Source: Poa pratensis (Eukaryota > Streptophyta > Magnoliopsida > Poales > Poaceae). Taken from it: a DNA stretch of 64,000 bases. Below the pieces are notes generated by a model. It saw only the letters and a list, made by a program, of their open reading frames with translations, was not told the origin of the DNA and made no database searches. The stretch is taken from positions 36,183,398 through 36,247,397 of the forward strand of contig CAMZMU010000020.1 of the NCBI GenBank assembly GCA_947311845.1, given 5' to 3'. This document shows positions 45,017 through 54,734 of this stretch, piece by piece. Position 1 is the first letter of the stretch. The number at the start of each line of letters is the position of its first letter. Made by a program: the position numbers and the translations under genes.

Positions 45017-45518
45017 CTCTACATGATACAATCTCCTCTGTAATCTGCAAAAACGGATATAAAAGATTCAAGTTTCAAGCAGCCTGTACATGTGGGTTAC
45101 AAAATTGTGGCATAATTGTAGGAGCAAGGCAATGCAAACTGATGACAAATAAACACTTGTATGCTAAGGATTTAAAGTCCATCTTGTTTCATTCTCCTAA
45201 TGAGAAACCAGCCTTTTCTTATCATAATTAAAATCCACCTGGGCAAAGTGAACTGTTATGGTTGCTAGGGGTCAAGTAAGCCTCTACATGATACAATCTC
45301 CTCTGTAATCTGCAAAAACGGATATAAAAGATTCAAATTTCAAGCAGCCAGTACATGTGGGTTACAAAATTGTGGCATAATTGTAGGAGCAAGGCAATGC
45401 AAACTGATGACAAATAAACACTTGTATGCTAAGGATTTAAAGTCCATCTTGTTTCATTCTCCTAATGAGAAACCAGCCTTTTCTTATCATAATTAAAATC
45501 CACCTGGGGAAAGTGAAC
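45017..45518 (+). repeat. 237-bp tandem duplication after the carboxypeptidase gene
   Basis: 45017-45253 and 45282-45518 are the same 237 bases with about three substitutions by eye. Each copy holds the gene's 3' untranslated region, including AATAAA (about 45149 in copy one). They are separated by a 28-base spacer (45254-45281) that resembles pieces of the LTR of the element inserted right after copy two. Both copies end in TGAAC, the target site of that element. Confidence 0.85.
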
Positions 45519-45761
45519 TGTTAGAGTACGTGATGGGCCTGGGCCCGTTAGTCTTAGGGTTTGCTTAGGGGTCAAGTAAGCCTTGCTTGGGAGTCAAGTA
45601 AACCTCTCTATATAAGGAGAGGAGATGTATCAATCTAATCAAGCAAGAATTAAGAAGGAAAACCCTTCCCTCTTGCCCGGCCGTGGGGAAAGGACCCCCG
45701 GCCGGCTCCCTCGCGCCCTCGCAGCCCTCTCTCTCCCGCTCAAACCCTAGCAACCATAACA
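45519..45761 (+). repeat. 5' LTR of the 1.7-kb element
   Basis: TGTTAGAGTACGTGATGGG to CAACCATAACA. A TATATAAGG box at about 45609-45617 lies 150 bases before its end. Confidence 0.88.
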
Positions 45762-45789
45762 TCTAGTATCAGATTGCTCAGGCTCGATC

Positions 45790-46854
45790 ATGTTCACCCC
45801 ATCGCCGCCGCTTCCCGTCGCCCTCACCCCGGAGGAGATCGCCGGAGCAATCCGCGATCTCGCCACCGCCGTCCAAGGGATCTGCCTCTTCCTGGCCGGT
45901 CCCTACGGACCGCCGCCGGCCGCGCCATCAGTCGCCGCCTACGGGCCGGCGCTGCTGCCATGGCAGCCGCCGCACCAGGCGGCCTCCGCCGCGATCGCCG
46001 GGCCGCGGAAGCCGACGCTGCTGCTGTCGTCGCCGCCACTCGACGCCAGGCTGCTGCAGCCGCCGCTGCCGCTGTCCATCTCCGAGCCGGTCTATACGGC
46101 GGCCTGGGCGCCGCGGCACATCCAGTCGCCACAGGCGCCATCCCAACAGTACGGTGGGCCCTCCCGCTTCGCGGGTCCTTACGCCGGTCCCGACTGTGCG
46201 CCGTTCCACGGGGGGTCCTCCATGGTCACAGCACCGGCGTTGACCCCCGCATGGCCGCCGCCGCCGCCCTCGGCCGCGACCACGGCGCCGGTCATCACGT
46301 TCCAGCATGGGATGCCCTACGACGGGACTGCGACGACCTCGTTCCCAGCAGCGCCACCGCCGTCCCAGGGCGATCCCATCCAGCAGATCAAGTTCCCACC
46401 GTCGCCGTCACCGCTTCCGGCTTGGATCGCTCCCCACCACGTGTCGGCGGCGGTGCGGCTGCAGGCTGCTGCGCGCGGCCTCCTAACGCGTCGGCATGGG
46501 CGGGAGATGCGTGATTTGCAGCTGCAGCTCCTCCAAGTTGCGCTTCGCGGCGCAACGGACCTCGATCTCGTCCGCTGCGTCGGGGATCATGGGCATGCGG
46601 TTTCCCCAAGGGCGGCGGGCATGCTGTTTTTCCCGCGGGCAGCGACCTCCAAGTCTGCGACATCGACAGTCAGCCGGCGGGGAGAAGACATGGCGTCACC
46701 GACAGGAGCGCACCGCGTGGCACCACTGCATTCCGCCGCCGGCCGCCGCGAGGGCTCCTTTGGTCCCGATGGTGTCCATGGGATCCAGGGGGCTGCAAAC
46801 GCAAAAGTTTGGCGCGCGGAGGATTCTCGCCTTATCGTTCGGAGTCAAAAATAA
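45790..46854 (+). CDS. Pro/Ala-rich ORF with an IQ (calmodulin-binding) motif, in a retrotransposon
   Basis: 354 codons, ATG 28 bases after the 5' LTR. Residues 11-35 form a short helix (LTPEEIAGAIRDLATAVQGI). Then follows a long Pro/Ala/Ser-rich region, and at residues 223-235 RLQAAARGLLTRR, a good match to the calmodulin-binding IQ consensus. The C-terminal part (about residues 236-354) is basic with no zinc knuckle, protease or integrase motif. It takes the place of gag in a non-autonomous element. The frame is intact, and a competing long frame at 45774-46514 is a GC-rich shadow. Whether it binds calmodulin is unknown. Confidence 0.6.
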   Translation: MFTPSPPLPVALTPEEIAGAIRDLATAVQGICLFLAGPYGPPPAAPSVAAYGPALLPWQPPHQAASAAIAGPRKPTLLLSSPPLDARLLQPPLPLSISEPVYTAAWAPRHIQSPQAPSQQYGGPSRFAGPYAGPDCAPFHGGSSMVTAPALTPAWPPPPPSAATTAPVITFQHGMPYDGTATTSFPAAPPPSQGDPIQQIKFPPSPSPLPAWIAPHHVSAAVRLQAAARGLLTRRHGREMRDLQLQLLQVALRGATDLDLVRCVGDHGHAVSPRAAGMLFFPRAATSKSATSTVSRRGEDMASPTGAHRVAPLHSAAGRREGSFGPDGVHGIQGAANAKVWRAEDSRLIVRSQK

Positions 46855-47005
46855 AGAGTCGGAGTCTAATTCGGGTTAGCTTATTTCAGGTCAATACAAT
46901 AGGCCGAGATGTAAAAGGCTTGTTTTTAGGCGTTAGGTTTGTGTGGAGTCGAGTCGTCGTTAGGTTGCAGCTCGAGGACGAGCTGCATGTCCAGGTGGGG
47001 TGTAG

Positions 47006-47247
47006 TGTTAGAGTACGTGATGGGCCTGGGCCCGTTAGTCTTAGGGTTTGCTTAGGGGTCAAGTAAGCCTTGCTTGGGAGTCAAGTAAACCTCTCTATAT
47101 AAGGAGAGGAGATGTATCAATCTAATCAAGCAAGAATTAAGAAGGAAAACCCTTCCCTCTTGCCCGGCCGTGGGAAAGGACCCCCGGCCGGCTCCCTCGC
47201 GCCCTCGCAGCCCTCTCTCTCCCGCTCAAACCCTAGCAACCATAACA
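47006..47247 (+). repeat. 3' LTR of the 1.7-kb element
   Basis: The same as 45519-45761 except for one missing G in the run GTGGGGAAAGG. Confidence 0.88.
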
Positions 47248-47252
47248 TGAAC

Positions 47253-47806
47253 TTGTGTGTTATGCTAAAAATAGTCACACTACTATGAAATTAGCATGGT
47301 AACCCCCACATTTGTGCAACTAGATTTTCTTTAAATATATTCGCGGTTTGATATACGCGGTTGTGTATTTCTAAGCCGGCTGAGAAAATCTTATTTCTAG
47401 ATCAACAAGTAGAAAAGTTTATATTTTATCTGACAAAAACCTACGTAATGTACATTTAAGAAACTAGATGATACCCAGCACGTTGCAGCGGAAATTGTAT
47501 ATGTCAAAAGAAATATAATTATCGGACCCAATGTAGGTAAAACTCTGAAGTTGCGGATACTATCCGGCAACGGTGGATCGTGAGGCATTGTAATTCGATA
47601 ATGAGAGACCATTCGAGCACATGTCACATGTTAGGCAGTACAACATCTAAATTCTAATGCTAATAAAAAGGCAGTAAAAAAACATATCACATTTATATGT
47701 TTATAGGGTGTAGAACATCAGAATGTGAAGAAATTAGTTATATGGCTAGTTTTCAAATTTATAAAATTCTAATAATCTAGTAATGTCACTTCTCATTTGG
47801 AACAAA
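47253..47806. other. AT-rich DNA with a possible decayed Helitron end
   Basis: No gene. At 47464 CTAGATGATACCCAGCACG, read on the minus strand, resembles the 3' end of a grass Helitron (GCAACGTGCTGGGTATCATCTAG), but its hairpin is imperfect and no 5' end was found. Confidence 0.3.
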
Positions 47807-47849
47807 CACTAGTAGAAAAACCACCTTTCGTCCAGAGCCGAACCAGCCA

Positions 47850-48056
47850 TTAATCCCGGTTCATAGAAAAACCGGGACCAATGCCTGGCATTGGTCCCGG
47901 TTCGAGCTGCCAGGGGTCCGTGGAGCATTGGTCCCGGTTCGGTTGGGGACATTGGTCCCGGTTCGTGGCACGAACCGGGACCAATGCTCCGGTGCAGGAC
48001 ACGTGGCGTGCCGCGGAGCTTTGGTCCCGGTTCGTGGCACGAACCGGGACCAATAC
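47850..48056. repeat. CACTA left subterminal palindromes
   Basis: Five or more copies of GGTCCCGGTTCG or its complement CGAACCGGGACC, some as back-to-back hairpins separated by GTGGCA. In CACTA elements these bind TNPA-type protein. They give rise to many false frames rich in GPGS/TGTN. Confidence 0.85.
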
Positions 48057-48351
48057 CCCTCCCCTGCCTATAAATAACCCACCCCTCTCTTCTCTCCTCT
48101 TTTTTTCCTGGTTGGATTGGTGGGAAGTGGGTGCTAGTTTTTTTTCCTTTGCCACGCACAAGATGTGTTCGATGAAATGCCCGAGCCACACTTAAGTTCA
48201 CACAAGATGATATCCTCGGCCGAGGTTAGCAACTTTATCCTTTTCATCTGTAATTGATACAAAAATATTGCACGTGTCGATGTACGGTGGTCATTTCACT
48301 ATTCAAGATGTTATTGTAATGGTATTTGATAAACTTAATTATATGATGCAG

Positions 48352-50268
48352 ATGGATGCACGGATGCGATGGATGTACGGCGAACGACGCAGTTCCGAGT
48401 TTATTGCAGGCCTGCATAAATTTCTCGAAGTGGCTGAGGCAAACAAAGTGGATAATTTTATGCCTTGTCCATGTGACAAGTGTCGGAACGTCAGGGAGTA
48501 CTCTGACCCGAGAACCATTCAAGACCACGTGATTCGGAGAGGTTTCATGCCCAGCTATAATTGTTGGACCAAGCACGTAGAAAGAGGGGTTAGGATGGAA
48601 GACAATGAAGAAGAGGAGGATGATGACAACTATCCTATGTTCCCTGAGGAATACGGTGATACTGTAATGGAAGACGTTGAAGAAGAAGGAGGTGAACATC
48701 GGGCATCAGATGAGCCCGCTGATGGTCTTGGTGGGGTCATTTCTGATGCAAAGCGAGAATGCGATACAGAAAAGGAGAAGCTAAAGTTGGAGGCCATGCT
48801 AGAGGATCACAAAAAGTTGTTGTATCCAAATTGCGAAGATGGCAGCACAAAGCTCGGTACCACACTGGAACTGCTGAAATGGAAGGCAGAGACTGGTTGT
48901 TCTGACAAGGGATTTGAGAAATTACTGAAAATAATGAAGCCGAAGCTTCCAAAGGATAACGAATTACCCGAGACTACATACGAAGCAAAGAAGGCTATCT
49001 GCCCTCTAGGATTAGATGTGCAGAAGATACATGCATGCATTAATGACTGTATCCTGTACCGCGGTGAGGAGTACGAGAATATGGATAAATGCCCGGTATG
49101 CAATGCACTGCGGTACAAGATCAGACAAGATGACCCTGGTGATGTTGAGTGCGATGACGAGCCCCCCCGGAAGAGGGTTCCTGCTAAGGTGATGTGGTAT
49201 GCTCCTATAATACAACGGTTGAAACGTCTGTTCAGAAACAAAGAGCATGCCAGGTTGTTGCGATGGCACAAAGAAGAGCGTAAGAAAGACGGGAAGTTGA
49301 GACACCCCGCCGATGGGTCCCAGTGGAGAAAAATCGACAGAGAGTTCCCGACATTTTCAGATGACGCAAGGAACTTAAGATTTGGTCTAAGTACAGATGG
49401 CTTTAATCCTTTTGGGGAGCAGAGCTCCAGTCATAGCACTTGGCCCGTGACTCTATGTATCTACAACCTTCCTCCTTGGTTGTGCATGAAGCGAAAGTTC
49501 ATTATGATGCCAGTGCTCATCCAAGGCCCGAAGCAACCCGGCAACGACATTGATGTGTATCTAAGGCCATTAGTTGATGAACTTTTGTAGTTGTGCTCCG
49601 AACCAGGTGTACGTGTGTGGGATGAGCACAAACAACAGGAATTTGACCTACGAGCGTTGTTGTTCGTAACCATCAATGATTGGCCTGCTCTTAGTAACAT
49701 TTCAGGACAGTCAAACAAGGGATACAATGCATGCACGCACTGTTTAGATAAGACTGAAAGTATACGTTTGGGAAACAAGAACGTGTACCTGGGGCATCGT
49801 CGATTTCTTCCGAACAGTCATGCCGTAAGAAAGAAAGGCAAGCATTTCAACGGTGAGGCAGATCGCCGGAAGAAGCCTAACCTCCCTGATGGTGATGTTA
49901 TATATGACATGGTCAAGGATTTAGAAGTAATCTTTGGAAAGGGTCCTGGCAGTCTATCTGTTCCGAATGACGCTGACAACCACGTACCCATATGGAAGAA
50001 GAAATCTATATTTTGGGAGCTACCCTATTGGAAAGTCCTAGAGGTCCGGTCTTCAATCGACGTGATGCACGTGACGAAGAATCTTTGCGTGAACCTGCTA
50101 GGCTTCCTGAACGTGTATGGGAAGACAAAAGATACACCAGAACCACGGGAGGACCAGCAACGTATGAAAGACCCATACAACAAGCTGACGGATAAAGGGC
50201 GTCAATACATAAGCAGCTACGCTCTTACCAAAAAAGAGAAGGAAATCTTTTTTGAATATTACCCCTGA
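48352..50268 (+). pseudogene. TNP2-type CACTA transposase, nonsense and truncated
   Basis: Starts MDARMRWMYGERRSSEFI after a likely acceptor ATGATGCAG. Conserved TNP2 blocks follow in order: EFIAGLHKFLEVAEANK, MPCPCDKCRN, the long acidic spacer, ICPLGLDVQKIHACINDCILYRGEEYE, KCPVCNALRYK, RHPADGSQWRKID, LRFGLSTDGFNPFG, then DLRALLFVTINDWPAL, GYNACTHCLD and a SIDVMHVTKNLC block. TNP2 cuts and joins the element ends. An in-frame TAG at 49588-49590 (codon 413, in DELL*LCSEPG) interrupts it, and it ends at EIFFEYYP without the usual C-terminal part. It cannot make full transposase. Confidence 0.85.
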
Positions 50269-51035
50269 TCCAACGGCTCACAAGCGCTTGAAAGAAACAC
50301 ACGATCTGTGTGCTTCTTTAGTCCCGGTTGGTAACACCAACCGGGACTAAAGGCGGGCTTTGCGGTCATGACACGTGTCCTCCCCCAGCGCTTCCCTGGG
50401 CACGTGTCCTCCCCCAGCGCTGCCCTGGAGGTCTTTATATATTGTCGCCGACGGGGTAAACCCTAATCCACCATTCCTAGCCACGAACGCATCGTCTCCA
50501 CGAGATGGATCCGCCACGCCCGCCGCAGCGCCTTCTGGACGAGGTCGAGTGTGCTCGGCAGAGCACGCTTGGGCACTACCGCGGGAGCCTATCCCACCGT
50601 ATGTCCACGAGCCGTGCACCTCCACCAGCCGCCGCCGCACCTCCCGACGAGGAGGAGGACGATGACGACGACTTCGACTGGAGCGACCATGGGGAAGAGG
50701 GCGGCGGGCCGCAGATGCAGCAGGCCATTTAAGCCTCCTTGCAGCCTGTCCGCGACGACCGTGTCCAGCGAGCCAAGACTGCCTACCAGCTCAAGGCGAA
50801 GGAGGCTTCCGAGCTGGAATGGGCGCTGAAAGACTCAAGATCCATGGATCTTGCCCTCCACTGCAAACGTGCGCGCGAGAACCGGGCGGCCACGAACGGG
50901 GCTGGCTCCTCCCGCCGTTCCCCCTAATCCTACGGCCTCCGAGCCAGCAAGTCCGTTTATGTAGAAATGTAACTGTGTTATGAAAACTGTTAGTGATGTG
51001 TAATAATGTATTAAACCTTTTATGTAACTGTGTGG
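50269..51035 (+). other. Foreign block inside the CACTA with a promoter-like start and a broken small ORF
   Basis: Just after the transposase stops, a different palindrome appears (TTTAGTCCCGGTTGGT and complement, about 50318-50352), then TTTATATATTGTCGCC (TATA, about 50436) and AAACCCTAATCC. An ORF starts at 50505 (MDPPRPPQRLLDEVECARQS), is acidic (DEEEDDDDDFDWSDHGEEGG), stops at TAA 50730-50732 and continues in the same frame to 50927 (AKTAYQLKAKEASELEWALKDS). It looks like the start of another CACTA-borne gene. Product unknown. Confidence 0.5.
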
Positions 51036-51163
51036 AACTCTTCCGTGGACTAGTGGTAGCCGTGCATATGCGCATAAGGGCCAGGTCCCGGGTTCGAGTC
51101 CTCACTTCTATCTAAATGACAAAGCCGGGGTGGAGTCCCCCCTCCGGTCTTGTTGTTGTTGTT
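51036..51163 (+). mobile_element. tRNA-derived SINE with perfect 19-bp target duplication
   Basis: 128 bases with an RNA polymerase III B box GGTTCGAGTCC (about 51091-51101), an A-box-like GTGGACTAGTGG upstream and a TTG-repeat tail. The 19-base duplication CTTTTATGTAACTGTGTGG flanks it exactly at 51017-51035 and 51164-51182. This is diagnostic of a SINE; it resembles the grass Au SINE type with a TTG tail but is shorter. Confidence 0.82.
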
Positions 51164-51203
51164 CTTTTATGTAACTGTGTGGGGATGTTGTATTAAGGAT
51201 GTA

Positions 51204-51252
51204 CTCCCTCCGTTCCATAATATAAGATGTTTTAGGTGTTACACATGTTGCC
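51204..51252 (+). mobile_element. Stowaway MITE, left end only
   Basis: CTCCCTCCGTTCCATAATAT and the following AAGATGTTTTAGG match a Stowaway end next to TA, but no matching right end is present. It is truncated; what follows (about 51260-51600) is AT-rich DNA without features. Confidence 0.6.
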
Positions 51253-51626
51253 TAGATTTATACAAAAAAGAGTGGACATGTAACAGATAATTAAAAATTA
51301 AAAAGGTTTTTGAAATAAACAGATAATTATTACAAATTTTTAGACAATTAAATCAATAGATAAAAAGAAATAAGAAAAAGACAATTAAATCAAAAGTATG
51401 CAAAACAAATTTAGTTAATGCATTTTTAATTGAAATTTGGCAAAATGGTTAATAGTTTGAAATTTGGCAATATTTATTCAAGCACTTTTCATGTTGTCAG
51501 TTTTTTCAAATTCAAAGTTATTTAGCATTTAAAAACCATTCTATGAAATTTAGGTATAGAAGCAAAACAGCCAAATAAAAAAAAGGTGGGAAGCGTGAAA
51601 ACTTTGAAAAACGTTTGAAAATTCAC

Positions 51627-51775
51627 TCTTTGGTCCCGGTTCAACAGACGAATCGGGACCAAAGAGTGCTCGGTGAGCGCTGCACGTGGCCCACTACCTT
51701 TGGTCCCGGTTCGTGGCTGGAACCGGGACCAAAGCCTCTTTGGTCCCGGTTCCAGCCACGAACCGGGACCAAAGG
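51627..51775. repeat. Internal CACTA palindrome cluster
   Basis: Four copies of TTTGGTCCCGGTTCG and complements in hairpin order, of the kind normally found only near CACTA ends. Their place in the middle of the element marks a junction between two elements. Confidence 0.8.
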
Positions 51776-52700
51776 TCTCTGCTTTATGTACGGTTGTCCC
51801 TTCGTTCCCCAATCTCTTCAATTTCACGAACTCTCTCTGCACGCGCGACGCCGGAGCTTTGATTCGACGCCGTCAGGCTGCCTCTCCGCCCGCGCGGCTC
51901 CACGACGCGCCCCGCCGCCGCCGTAGACCTCCGCCGCGCCCTCCATTCTCCGGTCAGGCACGCCGGCCGCCCTTGCTGCAGAGAGAAGAAGGAGAGAGCG
52001 CCCGCACGCCGGCCTCCACGCTCGCCGGCCCTCGACGCCAGGCCGCGCCCTCTACGCCGGCCACGCCCTCGACGCCCGGCCGCGCCCTCTACGCCCGCAC
52101 GCCGGCCTCCACGCTCAACGCTCGACACTCTTGGCCTTTCCCAGGTTCTCCAGGAGTTCGCCGACGAGCCGGTGGTGCGCCGTCCGTGACAAGCTCTCCG
52201 CCCCAGCGAACCAGGCCGTCCCCGACCCCATCCACACCATCCCCGGGACGCCATCGACCTCCTCCGCCGCCCTGCACGCTCGCCGTCGCCTCCTTGTCTT
52301 CCCACGGTGAGAAACCCAGCCGCCCGAGGCCTCCCTCTCTGTTTCCCTGTGCGTCTCCACGTCGGAGGAAGAAGAAGAACCCGGGCCGTTGATCTTTAGA
52401 TCGACGGTCGGATGCCAATCCAATATAAATTTGAGTGATTATACTTGTTTGTTTCACCATGTAGAATGAATGGAATATAAACTAGTAGAAACTTTGCAAG
52501 TCAACATAGCAGTGAAAGTACAATGTATGAAAAATTATTCGGATTTTTCATATATTGTAGTTCCAATATATTTTTTACCTGTAAAGATTCAATAAAAATG
52601 TATTGCCAAGAATGGATTTGTGAAATATCAATTCGGTCGTAGTATTGTCACACTCCCTCTAGATGCTAAGCTCTCGGGAAGATCAATCCGCCCCCCGCAA
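51776..52700 (+). other. CACTA 5' leader, GC-rich then AT-rich
   Basis: A GC-rich stretch (51800-52390) opens frames on both strands without domains. A GTAAG-less GGTGAGAAACC donor-like site at about 52305 and long AT-rich DNA follow up to the ATG at 52961. It probably represents leader and intron of the TNPA-like gene. Confidence 0.4.
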
Positions 52701-52736
52701 CTGGAAACTCACGATTTAGACCTCATTTTTTCGGAA

Positions 52737-52868
52737 AGTGTTTTGCTCCCGAGCACCAGCGATATTGGCCACATGCGAGATTTTATTATTTATTTTTTGA
52801 ATTTTTAAGTATTTATTTTTTATTTTTTGTAAAGCAGCGGTATCACTAGTGCTCGGGATCACGAAATC
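52737..52868. repeat. Small inverted-repeat insertion, MITE-like
   Basis: TTTTGCTCCCGAGCACCAGC at the left and TTTCGTGATCCCGAGCACTA (complement) at the right form an imperfect inverted repeat around AT-rich DNA. A GTAAAGCAG motif is repeated at about 52829 and 52881. No target duplication was confirmed. Confidence 0.4.
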
Positions 52869-52960
52869 TCCTCTCTCATTGTAAAGCAGTACTATCAGAT
52901 ATACTTTGTTATACTTTGTTTTGTTGGATTATAACTTGCAAGTCTTAATTTACAGAAACT

Positions 52961-54320
52961 ATGGAACACGACAGAGACGAACATCAGGAAGACATCATCG
53001 AGAGTATGATACGCGGGGAAGATGTCACCTCGCAATTTCTGAACAACTCCGGTGAGGGAGATGAGTCTCTCAACCGAAGAGACGGCTCCGGTGAGGGAGA
53101 ACCCGACGGCTGGGGTGGGGGAGAAGTCGGCGAGGGAGAAGCCGACGAGGGAGAAGCCGAAGGCTCCGGTGGAACATTAAATGTTGCAAACTCCGGCGAG
53201 GTGCATATACATATATTAATGAAGCCGAAGATTGTATTAATTAAGCTCTGTTGTCTATATACATATATTAACGCTCTTTCTTCTTTTAGCCCTCCGGATC
53301 GAGCAAAAATTCTGTAAGGACAAAACGAGGCCCAACCAAAACGTTGGGCGACCAAGAAAGGTACAGGATCGAAAAAGTCGCTGAAGACGGCACACCGACT
53401 GCTCCCCCTGGTGTTAAAAATAAAATGGTAAAGCAATGCGGAGTTCTTGTTAGGGACTACATCCCGATCACCGTTCGAGAATGGCATCAGCCAAAGGAGG
53501 GAGGAGTAAGATATGTCGGCGAGGAGGGCAAAGAAAGACTTTGGAGAAAGCTCATGCTTAATTTCACCCTGGCGCCAGAGGTGGATCCAGATGAGGAGGA
53601 TCCAAATGAGGCAGAAAAGATTGCCCGGAAAAACATGGAGCAAAAAGTCAGGGACTGGGCTTTTAAGAAGATGGCCGAGCTATTCAAGAACTGGAAGAAA
53701 AGATTGAACATCGAGTTTGTCCAGAAAAATAAGACTCCGGACTTCGATAAAGGGTATGAGAAGATAAGGGACTACTGGAAGAATTTGTGGCGTACAAGAA
53801 ATCGGAGGAAGCTCAGGAAAAGTCTGCAAAAAATAAGGCAAATGCTGCTAAAAAGATCTACCACCATACTATGGGGGCTGGTGGCTACGCTTTTAGCATG
53901 CCTAAGTGGGAGAAACTTGAGGCGGACCTGCTGGCTAAAGGGATCACTCCAGAGCCACTAAAATGGATCGAACGGGCAAGAAATTGGTTTTACGGGCATG
54001 GGGGCACGTTGGACGCAGAAGGGAAGTGCATATATAACAGAAGACACAAAGATAATCCCCTACTACCCATCGAAGGCATTAGAAATGCAGTAAAGGATGT
54101 TGCAGAGGGACGGTTCATTCCCGATAGAGAGGATGACGAGCTCACACGCGCCCTTGGGAATAAGGAACACGACGGACGGTTACGAGGCGTACCAGGCTCC
54201 AAGCCCAAGACAATTGCGATTCCCGAGCACAGGAAGAAATTTCCTGATAGAAGCCATCAGAGGAGAAAGGAAAGGGAGGCAATGGAAGCACGCGCTGCTG
54301 CAGACCGGCTAAGTAAATAG
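52961..54320 (+). pseudogene. TNPA-like CACTA protein (plant En/Spm type), frameshifted
   Basis: Exon 1 (52961-53200) starts MEHDRDEHQEDIIESMIRGE and has a GEGE/GEAE acidic repeat. After a GT-AG intron exon 2 (53290 on) reads RTKRGPTKTLGDQERYRIE, KQCGVLVRDYIPITVREW, LWRKLMLNF, then shifts frame near 53780 to AYKKSEEAQEKSAKNKANAAKK and GIRNAVKDVAEGRFIPDREDDELTRALGNKEHDGRLRGVPG. This is the conserved plant transposase (Ptta/En/Spm) protein that binds element ends. It stops at 54320 in mid-protein; the continuation resumes downstream in other frames. Confidence 0.75.
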
Positions 54321-54734
54321 AAGAAGAATTAAAGCGGCAGAAGGATCAAATTGCCGCACTTAGCCAGCAAGGTACTAGCGGCCAATCTCAGCGGCACATG
54401 GTAGAAGCTGCATGCGATGGTACCGGCGGCCCATCGAATCGGAAAAGCAGCGTGGCTTCCACGGAGCTCCAGGATGGTACTGATGATGCAGTGACGGTGG
54501 CTCCACTTCGTCGCTACCCAGTGGATGATATCACGGAGAGCACACCTTGTGAGATGCATGTGAAAGTTTTTAACTTAACCGTGAAGGTGGCGGTCGGCTA
54601 TGTGTACCAATTGGACCTAATCCAACTTACCATTTCTCTCCGGTTCCAAATGGCTACGCTGTTGTCGCGGTGGATGAAGTGATGAAAATTATGAGGAGCT
54701 GAAGCTGCAACACCCTGCAGGTGAAGATGGGGAG

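Larger units (their letters stand above)
45519..47247 (+). mobile_element. 1.7-kb non-autonomous LTR retrotransposon with an IQ-motif ORF
   Basis: LTRs at 45519-45761 and 47006-47247 are identical by eye except for one G. The target duplication TGAAC is at 45514-45518 and 47248-47252. A degenerate initiator-Met primer site (TAGTATCAGATTGC) follows the 5' LTR, and GTCCAGGTGGGGTGTAG precedes the 3' LTR. The LTR has a CTATATAAGG promoter box. One ORF fills the internal region; no pol. Insertion is recent. Confidence 0.88.

Noticed and set aside
45774..46514. A 246-codon frame overlapping the IQ-motif ORF
   Set aside because: It is a shifted shadow in GC-rich DNA; the 354-codon frame starts with ATG after the primer site and has a recognisable motif.
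47850..48200. Clustered inverted repeats that might be a CRISPR-like array
   Set aside because: They are CACTA subterminal palindromes in both directions with uneven spacing, in a eukaryotic genome.
51036..51163. A tRNA gene
   Set aside because: Only the B box is tRNA-like; no full cloverleaf can be drawn and the 19-base flanking repeat shows it is a SINE.
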